Source: a virus. From it: a stretch of DNA of 46,310 nucleotides. The translations under genes were made by a program, and so were the position numbers. Under the pieces are notes generated by a model. It made no database searches and was not told the origin of the DNA. It was given only the letters and a program-made list of their open reading frames with translations. Shown piece after piece: positions 28,083 to 37,034 of this stretch. Position 1 is the first letter of the stretch; every line of letters begins with the position of its first letter. The stretch is taken from positions 1 through 46,310 of IMG/VR virus record IMGVR_UViG_3300005466_000039; one strand, written 5' to 3'.

Positions 28083-31000
28083 CAGGAGGTCTTGGAGAAG
28101 TTGTAGGACTGGCTGATTGTCGCCGTCCTGCCCTTGCCGTCTTTCACCACGCACTGAACGCGGCCGGTGGAGTCCTGGCCCGTGGACAGAGTTGCGGCAA
28201 GATGGACCGTGGCCGTCGTCGTATTCGTTAACACGGTCGAACCGGCGCCAGCCTCGTAGGGCATTTTCGTCCAGAGGTATGTGTAAGTTCCGTCCCCGCC
28301 GGTGGGCGTGACCGTAATGTCGCCGGAGAAGCCGCTCGATCCAACGACGTTTACAGCAGCGCCGACTGTGACCTTAAGGACGCCGCCCAGGTCTCCGATT
28401 ACAGCCCAGGCGCCGCCGGTCTTGTATTTGAGGAGGCCGTTAGTGGTGTCGCCCCAGAAGTCGCCGTTGTTTCCCCCGGGATCGCTGGACTGATAGTAGC
28501 TGTTCCCCGTGGCCATGTTGCCCTGGCCTGAGACGGACGCGGCGACATTCGAGCCCGTGACGTCGGCGGCGATGAAGCCGTCAGGGCCGGGGGTGTATGG
28601 GTCCAGCGCTGTTTGATCGCTGCGCGCCAGCGAGAGGAAGAATTGATCCAGCACCACGGAGAAAGCGCCCGTGTAGGCGTTGGCCTTCTGCGCGTAGATG
28701 TCGATTGCGATGAAGCCGTCAATGGAGGCGGTGGCGAAGCCGCCCAAGCGGCCGGCGGCGCCAAGGCCGTTCGATGAGTTACTCGCCGCCGTCACGCCCA
28801 ACTGCGTCACGCCCACACCCGCGGTGTCACACTGCAGGGCGACCATGACCAGGTTGCCCGCGTTTGCCGTAAGGATCCCGCCCGAGAGGGAGCGAGCCCG
28901 CGCCGAGATTTGCACGCGATCGCCCGCCTTGACGGGAAGTAGATAGGACGAGGTCGTATACTGCTGGCCGCAGGCGCCGTAATTGAACGTCGCGCCCGCG
29001 CCCGCCGATGCGCTGAAGAGGAGCGCGGGATCCGCAGCGGTCGCCGGTGATGAAGTGGTGCGCGCAATGGCTAAGCCCGTCGCGCCCCAGCCCGTGTCCA
29101 GCAGCTGCCAGCCCGTAGTGTCGCCCTTCTCAAGGCGCGACCACCTGCAGTTATTTACACCGGCCACCTGAAGGATGGAGTTGAGGATGCCCTCGGTCCC
29201 GGCCAGCGAGGAAAGGTTCGCCGGACGGCCGCTCACCTGAGAGGCCCATGCCGCGGCGTTGAGCGTTGCCAGTGCGCCTTGGGAAGCGATGGCCGCTGCC
29301 GTGCCCGACGCGGTCACCACCATGGCGGTGGTCGCCACCGTCGTCCCATCGGCCAGTCGAATGTTCGTCCCGATGGTGATGAAGTTAATCGTCGCGAGGC
29401 CACCCTGCCCGGTGATCGCCGCCGCCGTGTGGGTCACGGTTACGTCGGCGGCAAGCTCCCCCGTGAACAGGCCGCCGCTGGTCTTGCGGAGTAGGTTGTT
29501 CGCATCCGCAAGCGTCGAGTTAATCGCCGAGAGAGTTGCAAACGTTCCCTGCGAGGCGATCGCCGCCGCGGTGCCCAGAGACGTTACCGCCAGCGCGTCC
29601 GTGAGGCTTGTCGTTCCGTCGTTGCGGGTGATGTTCGTGCCGAGGCGAACCGCCGTAGAAGCCAAGGCTGTGTAGATCACGACGCCGGCGTCCAGCAGCG
29701 CCGACGAATTGATCGTTGCCAATGCGGACAGCGCGCCGAAGCCCGACAGATAGGCTCCGCCATTGGCGAGGCTGTTCAGCAGCGCCAGTGCGCCCTGCCC
29801 GACAATGGAAGCGGCGGTGTGCGTGCCGGTGATGTCCGAGCCGGGCTCGTTACTGGGGCCAGCCGTGTACGGGTCCACCGCCGTCTGGTCGGCGCGCGCG
29901 ATGGAGATGAAGAATTGATCGATGACGGCGGCGAACGATCCCGTGTAGGCGCTAGCCTTGGTGGCGTAGAGGTCAATTGCGACCCAGCCGTCAGCGGGCG
30001 CCGTGTAGAAGCCCCCCAGCCTTCCAGCGGCGCCCAAGGCCACAGCCGTGTTAGTGCCCGCGCCAGACAAGCTATCGATCGCCACAATGGTCCCGGCCGT
30101 GTTGGCGCGCGCCACCGTCATGTTAAGGGCGCCACCGTTGGCCGTAAGAATGCCGCCGCTCATGGAGCGCACACGGGCGCTCATCTGCACACGGTCGCCT
30201 GACTTCACGGCGAGCATGTAGACGGTGGAGCTCAGGTTGCTGCCGAAGGAGCCATAGTTCGTTACGCCGTTCACGCCCGCCGAGGCGCTGAACAGGACCG
30301 CGGGCTCAACCGTCGAGGCGGGGGACGACGTTGTGCGCGCGATCGCGAACGAAGACGCGCCCCAACTGGTGTCCTGCAGGGCGAAGCCGACGACACCGCC
30401 GGCCTCGAGGGCGGAATACCGGACGTTGTTGAAACCTGCGACCTGGAGCAGCGCGTTGCGGATGTCCTCCGTGCCGGCGAGGGCCGAGAGGTTCGTGGGC
30501 CGGCCGCTGACCTGGTTTCCCCAGGCCGCGGAGTTCAAGGTCGCCAGCGTGCCCTGCCCTGTGATCGCGGCGGCGGTGTGTGAGCCTGTGACGTCGGCGT
30601 CGGCGTCCGGCCGGTGACCATCATCATCGGAGACGCCCGACCAGGGCACGCTCGCGGCCGAGCCCACACTGTAGGTCGCCCCCGTGGTCTCTGGCGCCGA
30701 CCAGTCGCTCCATGGGCTCTCCCTGTGCCCGGCCTTCGACTTGGCGCGGACGCGGTAGGCGGTCGACGGCAGGATGCTCTTGCGGAGCTTCGTGAATATC
30801 TGGCTTGTGTGGAAGCTGTCCACATAGGTGGCGCCGAGGATGGCTTCGGCCGGATCGACCTCGTCCCAGGCGGGATCGGCCTTTCCGTATTCAAGGACGA
30901 TCTCGCGGGCGACCGTCTCATCCGTCGTGAGCGTCACCTCGAGGGCGGGCTCCACCACGCCGCCCGCCACCAGCGTCGTGACGTCTACGTCGAACTCCGG

Positions 31001-32602
31001 CACGTCCAGGAACAGGCTGACCGGCGACACCTCGGGCGGGACCGACAGGTCTGGGTCGTTGTCGTTGTCGAAGGCGAGGAAGTCGGCCGAAATCGCCCGG
31101 GCCGTCAGCGTCACGGTGAAGTCGGCGTTCTTCACGATGTCGATGACTTCGAAGAGTTCGTCCTCGATCTGCAGGCGCGTGCTCGAGAAGGTGAACCAGT
31201 CGCCAGGCTCCAGAGGCCAAGCGCGCGCCATCATTGTTCCACCCAGGCGGGGCTGAAGGCTCTCACGCTGCAAGTAGGCGCTGGCGAGCCGCACAGCACG
31301 GCGCGGGTGGGTCTCAAAAGGCAGATCGAGTTGCTGGGTTTGGGCTTCGCCGCCATCGGGCAGCGCCGCGTACGGCGTTGTGAGCGTGTCACCGTCGTAG
31401 GGCGTCATCTCGTATAGGTTGGCCGGATCCGCGAACGATCCGTTCACCGCCCCGATCAGCTCGGAGAAGGCCAGCTTATCGGAGAAGGCGACGGATTCGT
31501 CCGTTGCCCAGTCGTCGTCGGTGAGGTCCACGACGCTGGCGCGCTCCTCGGCGCCGAGGATGCCTATGCGCCCGCCGAGATCCACCACGCGCGCTGCCAT
31601 CTGCAGCTGCATGGTCTCGATCACCTGCTCGTAATACAACTCCGAGCCGACGACAGCGTTGACCTCGTAGCGCTTGATGGTCTCGACATCGCCGCCCGTG
31701 CCGGTCTCAACGTCCTCGTCCGCGAGATCGGCCGCGTGCGCAAAAACGGCGTAAGGGACTTCGGACTTCCGGAGGCCGACGCCAAACGCCAAGGGGTCGT
31801 CCTCCACTGCATAGCCCAGCAGATAGTGGTCCAACGCGACAGCGGCATTCGCCGAGTACTCCCACGTGGAGGGGTCATCGTACCGGTGATCGCCAGATCC
31901 GCCGGCGGTATCGTCCAGGCGCCGATCGTAGAGCGGGGCGCCCTTCACCAGGCACTGGATGTTGGGGCGCTGGGTGAGGATGTCCGGGTCCCACACCATT
32001 TCCAAGATGATGTAGGCGCACCCTGCCCCGACGTGGTCGGTCGTCCACGGCTCGATCTCGCCCGCGACGACAAAGGGGTCCTCTTCCGAGGCGGCGACGA
32101 GATGGGCGTCGGCGGTTTGCCCGGGCCGCCCGTCATAGAAGGTGATCCACAGACGATCGCCTTCGTCGGGATTGTTGTAGGCCGGCACTGCTGTGCGCAC
32201 GCCGTGCACGAGCGGCGCATCCAATACCACCGCGCCGTCGGCATAGACCTTCGAGAGCTCTGTGATGGGGTGGTCGGCCAGCTGAACCACGAACAGCGCG
32301 TCCGACAGGTTCGATCCGCGGCTGAAGCGGTTGATCTCCTGACCGCCAAGGAGGCGCTGGCCCACAACCATCTGGCGCGGACCGTTTGCGGCGATGTTGG
32401 TGAACAGCTCACCGCCCTGCAGTCCGGTTGCCTCTGGCCGTGTAAGGGCGTCGAGGCCGTAATAGAGAGCAGCGTTGATGGCGAGCTGGCTGGCCGACGA
32501 GATGGCGACGAACGCAACCGAGCTCGTCCACGCCACATGGCCCGTCGCCGTGATGACGGTTGCAGCGATCCAGTTACCTGCTGCAGCGATTGCGGCTGGC
32601 AC
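28082..32602 (-). CDS. Tail tip / host-specificity protein with fibre repeats (1506 aa)
   Basis: ATG 32602 overlaps the peptidase gene stop. The N-terminal ~560 residues resemble the J/GTA gp15 type tail-tip protein (NIAANGPRQMVVGQRLLGGQEINRFSRGSN near residue 65). A fibronectin-like domain follows (about 560-670). Residues about 680-915 and 1104-1335 are two copies of one module (each starts AAIxxQG.LATLNxAAW and ends DQTAxDPYT.GP). Short TAAAIxxQG repeats lie between. Residues 1415-1506 are an Ig-like end. It would contact the receptor. The repeats point to recombination-driven change of host range. Confidence 0.85.
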   Translation of the reverse strand: MPAAIAAAGNWIAATVITATGHVAWTSSVAFVAISSASQLAINAALYYGLDALTRPEATGLQGGELFTNIAANGPRQMVVGQRLLGGQEINRFSRGSNLSDALFVVQLADHPITELSKVYADGAVVLDAPLVHGVRTAVPAYNNPDEGDRLWITFYDGRPGQTADAHLVAASEEDPFVVAGEIEPWTTDHVGAGCAYIILEMVWDPDILTQRPNIQCLVKGAPLYDRRLDDTAGGSGDHRYDDPSTWEYSANAAVALDHYLLGYAVEDDPLAFGVGLRKSEVPYAVFAHAADLADEDVETGTGGDVETIKRYEVNAVVGSELYYEQVIETMQLQMAARVVDLGGRIGILGAEERASVVDLTDDDWATDESVAFSDKLAFSELIGAVNGSFADPANLYEMTPYDGDTLTTPYAALPDGGEAQTQQLDLPFETHPRRAVRLASAYLQRESLQPRLGGTMMARAWPLEPGDWFTFSSTRLQIEDELFEVIDIVKNADFTVTLTARAISADFLAFDNDNDPDLSVPPEVSPVSLFLDVPEFDVDVTTLVAGGVVEPALEVTLTTDETVAREIVLEYGKADPAWDEVDPAEAILGATYVDSFHTSQIFTKLRKSILPSTAYRVRAKSKAGHRESPWSDWSAPETTGATYSVGSAASVPWSGVSDDDGHRPDADADVTGSHTAAAITGQGTLATLNSAAWGNQVSGRPTNLSALAGTEDIRNALLQVAGFNNVRYSALEAGGVVGFALQDTSWGASSFAIARTTSSPASTVEPAVLFSASAGVNGVTNYGSFGSNLSSTVYMLAVKSGDRVQMSARVRSMSGGILTANGGALNMTVARANTAGTIVAIDSLSGAGTNTAVALGAAGRLGGFYTAPADGWVAIDLYATKASAYTGSFAAVIDQFFISIARADQTAVDPYTAGPSNEPGSDITGTHTAASIVGQGALALLNSLANGGAYLSGFGALSALATINSSALLDAGVVIYTALASTAVRLGTNITRNDGTTSLTDALAVTSLGTAAAIASQGTFATLSAINSTLADANNLLRKTSGGLFTGELAADVTVTHTAAAITGQGGLATINFITIGTNIRLADGTTVATTAMVVTASGTAAAIASQGALATLNAAAWASQVSGRPANLSSLAGTEGILNSILQVAGVNNCRWSRLEKGDTTGWQLLDTGWGATGLAIARTTSSPATAADPALLFSASAGAGATFNYGACGQQYTTSSYLLPVKAGDRVQISARARSLSGGILTANAGNLVMVALQCDTAGVGVTQLGVTAASNSSNGLGAAGRLGGFATASIDGFIAIDIYAQKANAYTGAFSVVLDQFFLSLARSDQTALDPYTPGPDGFIAADVTGSNVAASVSGQGNMATGNSYYQSSDPGGNNGDFWGDTTNGLLKYKTGGAWAVIGDLGGVLKVTVGAAVNVVGSSGFSGDITVTPTGGDGTYTYLWTKMPYEAGAGSTVLTNTTTATVHLAATLSTGQDSTGRVQCVVKDGKGRTATISQSYNFSKTS
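28590..30570 (-). repeat. Duplicated ~700-bp module within the tail tip gene
   Basis: Copy 1 runs about 30570 to 29850, copy 2 about 29290 to 28590. The copies share motifs SGRPxNLSxLAGTExI, TTSSPA, LFSASAG, SGGILTANxGxL, AAGRLGGF, DQFFxSxARxDQTAxDPYT at protein level. Six shorter TAAAIxxQG units sit within and between. DNA identity is partial, so the duplication is old or selected for change. Confidence 0.7.
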
Positions 32603-33003
32603 TATCCAACTCCCCAGCAGGCGATCGGTTTGCTGGGCGAGATGATGGGCCGCTTGGGCCCGGCGCCGATTACGCCGCCCTGCCAGCAGACGCCGAGGAA
32701 GGGTCCGAAGCGCCCCTCCTCCAGCACCAGGTCTCCGCGGCGTGGACGGCCCTCTCGTCTCGGCAGGCAGTGGTCAGCGACATCCGCCAGCGTTGCCCAA
32801 CCGTGGGCGGCCAAGATCGCCTTGGCCCCCTCCTCGTCCGAATAGCGGCCGCGGAACATGGCGCCGAAGTCTTGGCCGGTCTCGGCCGCCACCAGGTCGG
32901 CGGCGAACAGGGCGCAGTCGTTCTGTCCCCAGATGTGCGGGACATCGCGGCGCGCGGCGATAGCGGCGGCCAGACGCTGGGGCCAGTCGGGGAAGCGTTT
33001 CAT
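32602..33003 (-). CDS. Tail assembly peptidase, NlpC/P60-like (GTA gp14-like)
   Basis: 133 residues; ATG 33003 overlaps the preceding gene (ATGA). MKRFPDWPQRLAAAIAARRD, then HIWGQNDCALFAADLVAAETG: the catalytic Cys of NlpC/P60-type cell-wall peptidases in the usual NDC setting. RRGDLVLEEGRFGPFLGVCWQG carries the beta strands of the fold; the His is not certain. In tails of this type the peptidase helps the tip cross the wall or mature. Gene order agrees with gp14 of gene transfer agents. Confidence 0.72.
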   Translation of the reverse strand: MKRFPDWPQRLAAAIAARRDVPHIWGQNDCALFAADLVAAETGQDFGAMFRGRYSDEEGAKAILAAHGWATLADVADHCLPRREGRPRRGDLVLEEGRFGPFLGVCWQGGVIGAGPKRPIISPSKPIACWGVG

Positions 33004-33716
33004 CTAGGCAGCAGCGGGAGGCCAAAGCGGCCACGTGCGATGTCGATGATCCCCGGCTTCGTGCCCGGCCCCGTCGTCGGCTGCTTGCCCCAGACAAGTG
33101 GCCGTCCGACCATTTTGGCGGTGCCGTCGTAGAACCTGTCTCCAGGCGCCCGGCGCTGCTGATCCTCAGGGCTGCGGGTCTTCAGGCGCCGTCCGCGCAC
33201 GCGAAAGAGCCCGCCCTGGCAGGTCACTTCCCAGACATTCGACTGGTTGTTCTTCACCGAGTTCTGGCGGTGATCGAGGAGCCCGTGCCACTCCCACACC
33301 ACGTCCGTCGGCGTCGTGCCGTCCACCGTATCGAGCAGGATCTGGCGCACGCGGACCGGTCGCTGGTGCCAGTCGGCATCGACGAAGATCCCGACCTGGT
33401 CCTCATCATCGCCGGAGCGGGACGCATCGAGCGTTAGGCGCAGGGCCTCGGATGACAGCGATGCGGATTGGCGAAGCGCCTTCTGCACCAGCAGGCGACC
33501 GTACATGCACGTGTATGTCACTGGGTCGGCGCTCAGGTCCCCGTCGCCATCGGGATCGTCGTTCGCCGCGTAATCAATCGTGCCGGGCCAGTTCCACCAG
33601 CGAAGCGTCAGGGGGTCGCCCACACCATCGGCGCAGTAGAGGTCCACGAGGTCAGCGGTAATGAAGCGGCCTGCGGCGACCTGATCTTCCCAATCAGGCG
33701 GCACCGGGTACGGCAT
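33000..33716 (-). CDS. Tail hub protein (GTA gp13/DUF2163-like)
   Basis: 238 residues, ATG 33716. AGRFITADLVDLYCADGVGD, then YTCMYGRLLVQKALRQSASL and GIFVDADWHQRPVRVRQILL, then QNSVKNNQSNVWEVTCQGG with a KTRS and a basic end. Beta-rich. Its place between the distal tail protein and the peptidase fits the hub of GTA-like tails, and the length is near that of the family. Assignment mainly by position. Confidence 0.6.
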   Translation of the reverse strand: MPYPVPPDWEDQVAAGRFITADLVDLYCADGVGDPLTLRWWNWPGTIDYAANDDPDGDGDLSADPVTYTCMYGRLLVQKALRQSASLSSEALRLTLDASRSGDDEDQVGIFVDADWHQRPVRVRQILLDTVDGTTPTDVVWEWHGLLDHRQNSVKNNQSNVWEVTCQGGLFRVRGRRLKTRSPEDQQRRAPGDRFYDGTAKMVGRPLVWGKQPTTGPGTKPGIIDIARGRFGLPLLPR

Positions 33717-33728
33717 TGGCGTCTCTAG

Positions 33729-34331
33729 CTAGCGGAGGACCTGCATCGCCTCGAATTGGACGACCCGCGTATCGTAGACGTCGATCGCCGCCGGGTCGGT
33801 TATGAGTTCGAACTCGCCCAGCGCCTGGACACGACGCACCGCCGGGGCCGAGGCATGCTTCGCGACCGGACGCGGCAGCACGGCCACCGTGATGTTCCCG
33901 GCGGAGGCGGCGGCATCTGCCTGGATCTCCCCAATCCAGTAGCCATTGGCAGCCGTGCGGTAACTGATCATGTCCCCGATCTTCGCCGTGTAGGCGCCGA
34001 CACCGGTGAGGTCGAGTTCGGAATTCGGTATGTCCACCGTAAGCCCGATCGCACCGTCAGCCGTGCCGATCGTGCCCGCCGGCTGCACGCGCATGAGCCG
34101 CGGGGCCGTGAACGTGAAGGACTCGCGACGCGCCAGCCACGCGGTCCACAGTCGCGCCTGAGCCATGGTGAGCTGCGCGCTCGCCACCTGCAGGCGCCAG
34201 CGGCTGGGCCCCAGTGTGGTGACGACGCTGTTGCCGCTCGAGCCCATGCGCTTGGCCTGGTTGGGCGTAAACAGCATCTCGCAGGTTTTGAGCCTGCCCT
34301 GGTTGAGGAGGATGAGTTCGCCCGCGGACAT
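33729..34331 (-). CDS. Distal tail protein-like (GTA gp12 position)
   Basis: 200 residues; ATG 34331 overlaps the tape measure stop. RWRLQVASAQLTMAQARLWT, then AWLARRESFTFTAPRLMRVQ and a beta-rich part to the end (ELITDPAAIDVYDTRVVQFE). It directly follows the tape measure gene, where distal tail proteins are encoded. No single motif proves it; the call rests on order and fold type. Confidence 0.6.
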   Translation of the reverse strand: MSAGELILLNQGRLKTCEMLFTPNQAKRMGSSGNSVVTTLGPSRWRLQVASAQLTMAQARLWTAWLARRESFTFTAPRLMRVQPAGTIGTADGAIGLTVDIPNSELDLTGVGAYTAKIGDMISYRTAANGYWIGEIQADAAASAGNITVAVLPRPVAKHASAPAVRRVQALGEFELITDPAAIDVYDTRVVQFEAMQVLR

Positions 34332-36472
34332 CAGATCCTCCGCTTCTGCTTGCGATTGTCCGAGAGCGTGGCGTTCACGACGCCCGGCATGACCGAAAGC
34401 ATCCGGACATCGCGGGCGGCCAACTCCTGTTGCACCTGCGGCCAGGTGGCGGCGTCGATCGAGCCCTGGACGGTGAGGCTCATGTCGATCGTGTTGCCGA
34501 TAGACTGGGAGCGGAGGCTGGCGCCTGCCGTGTTAACCGATGCTGCCGACATGCCGTACGCGGGAGGCCGCCCGCCGCTGACCAGGCTGAAGCCCGCGTC
34601 CGCTACCGCCTTCCACTCGCTGGCGCTTCCATTGAACAGGGCAAAGAGCACATCCACGAACCGGTCGATGGCCCTGTCGAAGCCGTCAATGAGGGCGTCC
34701 GCGAGGGTCGAGCGAAGGACGTCTTGCCAGTCGCCTGAAATAATACCGTCTTTCAGGCCTCGCTTAACGCTCTCGCGGAACCGCTCCTGATATTCCGCCA
34801 TCTCATTCGAGATGCGTCGGCCCCTGGAATCGTATCCGGCGAAGCTGGCGAGCTCGTCCTCGAGATCGGGAAGCTTGGGGTTTCCGCCGCGATTGACGAC
34901 GTCGTTTAGGTCGACGATGTCGACGAGCTTCTCTTTCAGCTTCTCCAGCTCGGAGAACAGGAGCGTGCGGTCCTGGCCGAGAAGCATGTCGTCGATCGAG
35001 GGCAGCAGCAGCATCGCCGTGTTCACGTCATCGATGGCGCTGGCGTAGTCCAGCATCGCCTGGACCGCGGCGCGGGACTTGGCGGAGCTGCCCTCGGACG
35101 ATTTGGCGATCTCCTCTACAGCCGCCTTGAACGCCTCGGCGTCGGTCTGAAAGCCCTTGAGCTTGCTCTTGGTCTCATCGAGGGTCTTGGTCGATTCCGG
35201 GTCCAAAAACATGGAGGCGTCAGCCTGGAACGCCTTCACCCACAGGTCTGTCAGCTCGGAGCGGAGCTGGGCGATCTCCTCAAGCTCCGGCTTCACCTTG
35301 TCGAGTTCCCGCTGGATGCGGAGGATGTCGGTGGTCAGGACCGTGTGGCCGAGCACCGACTCTTCCTTCTTCAGGACACCCCTGCCCTCTGGGCCCAACG
35401 CCGACAGTTCGGCGCGCAGTCCGTTGAGCCGATCGAGGGTTTCCTTCTTTCGCTGTTCAGCAAGTTTGCGCTCTTCCTGGCTCAGTTCACGGACCGCGTC
35501 CTTTTGCTCAAGGATCGCATTTACGGCCTCACTGGTCCGCTCGAAGTCCACCTTCGCGCGGCCGGTTTTGCCGAGAAACGCCGGGACGTTCTGTGCGAGC
35601 GGGCGCTTACCGGAGGTGGAGTCCAGAACGCCGGCGGCGCGCATCAGGCCGTCGGTGATCTGTTTCGTTATGCCATATGCTTCATCGAGGCGGCCGATCC
35701 ATGCGGTAGTGGCGGTCGCCAGATTCGTGAACGCCTCACCGACCGTCAGGCGCGTGGACTTGAATTGCTCCTCGACCTGCTTCCCAGCTTTCAGGATTCC
35801 GTTGAAGATCCGGTCGGTAGTGAGCTTGCCCTCGGCGCCGAGCTCTTTCAGCTGGCCGACCGTGACGCCGAACTCATCGGCGATCGCCTTGGCGAGGAGC
35901 GGTGCGTTCTCTCGCAAGGACCTGAGTTCGTCGCCCTGCAACACGCCGGACGAAAGGGCTTGGCCTAGCTGGAGGATCGCCGACCTCTGCTCCGAGGCGG
36001 TGGCGCCGCCGGCCTTGAACGCCTGGTTCAGGATGGTCGTTGCGCGGTAGACTTGTTCCTGGGTGGCGCCCAACTGGGCAGTCCCGCGTGTGAGGCGCGC
36101 GAAGAGGTCGACGGTCTCGGTCAGCCCCGTACGCGTGGCGAGGGACAACCTGACCAGCCGCTCTTGGACGTTGGCAAGCTGGCCGACGGACACGCCCGCA
36201 GCGGTGAGCTTGTTGGACGCCTCGGTCCAGGCTTCGGCGAATTCGAGGGTCTGCCGCGTTGCGCCGACGAGGCCGAGACCGGCGATCAGCGGCCCCAGCG
36301 ACTTCGCCATGTTCGTGCCGGACTTGAGCACGTTCGAGTTCATTTTGTCGAAGCGCTTCTCAACCGTGCCGAGCTGCTGGTTGGTCACCTGCGCCGCCCG
36401 CGCGAGCGAGCGCTCGAGCTTTCGGATGTCGGCGGACATCTGCAGGACTAGGGCTTCGGTCCGTTCGGCCAT
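34331..36472 (-). CDS. Tape measure protein
   Basis: 713 residues; ATG 36472 is in TGATG overlap with the chaperone extension. MAERTEALVLQMSADIRKLE, then RSLARAAQVTNQQLGTVEKR is a typical lambda-type tape measure start. Residues about 70-230 hold the conserved domain with LSLATRTGLTETVDLFARLT, GAEGKLTTDRIFNGILKAGK. Long coiled coils follow (about 300-470). It sets tail length; 713 residues predict a short-to-medium siphovirus tail, roughly 100 nm by the usual 0.15 nm per residue. Confidence 0.9.
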   Translation of the reverse strand: MAERTEALVLQMSADIRKLERSLARAAQVTNQQLGTVEKRFDKMNSNVLKSGTNMAKSLGPLIAGLGLVGATRQTLEFAEAWTEASNKLTAAGVSVGQLANVQERLVRLSLATRTGLTETVDLFARLTRGTAQLGATQEQVYRATTILNQAFKAGGATASEQRSAILQLGQALSSGVLQGDELRSLRENAPLLAKAIADEFGVTVGQLKELGAEGKLTTDRIFNGILKAGKQVEEQFKSTRLTVGEAFTNLATATTAWIGRLDEAYGITKQITDGLMRAAGVLDSTSGKRPLAQNVPAFLGKTGRAKVDFERTSEAVNAILEQKDAVRELSQEERKLAEQRKKETLDRLNGLRAELSALGPEGRGVLKKEESVLGHTVLTTDILRIQRELDKVKPELEEIAQLRSELTDLWVKAFQADASMFLDPESTKTLDETKSKLKGFQTDAEAFKAAVEEIAKSSEGSSAKSRAAVQAMLDYASAIDDVNTAMLLLPSIDDMLLGQDRTLLFSELEKLKEKLVDIVDLNDVVNRGGNPKLPDLEDELASFAGYDSRGRRISNEMAEYQERFRESVKRGLKDGIISGDWQDVLRSTLADALIDGFDRAIDRFVDVLFALFNGSASEWKAVADAGFSLVSGGRPPAYGMSAASVNTAGASLRSQSIGNTIDMSLTVQGSIDAATWPQVQQELAARDVRMLSVMPGVVNATLSDNRKQKRRI

Positions 36473-36698
36473 CAGTGCACCCGCGAGGCCGCAACGGCGG
36501 CGTCAAATTCTTCGTCAGAGGGTGCTTCCGGTCCGGAGGGCGGGGCATTGGCGCGCATGTAGCCCGCCAGCGCCGCCATCCACTGCCAGAGGCTCAGTTC
36601 ACCGATCTGTTCTGGCGACCATCCGAGGGCGGCTCCGTTTCCGTAGATGACAGCCCAGTCGAGCCCGCCTCGGCCGTCAGTGTCTCCCCCGAGGGGGA
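36472..36698 (-). CDS. Tail assembly chaperone, -1 frameshift extension
   Basis: In the -1 frame relative to the chaperone gene, the end of this stretch reads LDWAVIYGNGAALGWSPEQI, then GELSLWQWMAALAGYMRANA and stops at 36472. This is the C-terminal tail chaperone pattern seen in HK97/GTA-like phages (TAC/DUF2376 type). No ATG, GTG or TTG start is near it, so it is probably made as a fusion by ribosomal slip in 36686-36698. Alternatively a sequencing error splits one gene. Confidence 0.6.
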
Positions 36699-37034
36699 CT
36701 CGGCCCCGCGTGGCGTCGGTATCTCCGGGCCGGTGATGACCGCCTGCAGAATGGCGACGGCAACAAGAATGTTGTCCGCCAGCGGCTGCTCCTCGACATA
36801 CTCCTTCACCAGCTTGTCGGCGTCCGCGAGCTTCATGCCGCCGCCAATCAGCCCGAGCCGGATGGTCTCGACGATGTCGCGCGCCTTCCACTCTCCACCC
36901 ATGAGGTCGAACAGGATCCGCTGCGGCCCGCGCTCGCCGCACCTCTCCTGCAGCCGCTCGAGCTGGGCCATCTTCAGGCGAAAGGGCCGGACATCGCCGG
37001 CCCAGTCGAGTTCGATGAAAGCGGAACGGCTCAT
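36594..37034 (-). CDS. Tail assembly chaperone, short form (GTA gp10-like)
   Basis: 146 residues; ATG 37034 overlaps the tail tube stop. SAFIELDWAGDVRPFRLKMA, then QLERLQERCGERGPQRILFD and RDIVETIRLGLIGGGMKLAD are the pattern of GTA-type gp10. After a -1 slip the chain would continue into the 36472 extension; the unshifted tail (after about 110 residues) is low-complexity Ser/Thr/Glu. Chaperones bind the tape measure while the tube forms. Confidence 0.75.
   Translation of the reverse strand: MSRSAFIELDWAGDVRPFRLKMAQLERLQERCGERGPQRILFDLMGGEWKARDIVETIRLGLIGGGMKLADADKLVKEYVEEQPLADNILVAVAILQAVITGPEIPTPRGAESPSGETLTAEAGSTGLSSTETEPPSDGRQNRSVN
36686..36698 (-). other. Candidate -1 slippery site
   Basis: The minus strand reads TCCCCCTCGGGGG here. 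The zero-frame codons are TCC CCC TCG GGG. A one-base slip back on C5 or G5 brings the chaperone extension into frame. It lies about 90 bases before the zero-frame stop. Not a perfect X-XXY-YYZ heptamer, but the only homopolymer pair in the overlap that I saw. Confidence 0.45.
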
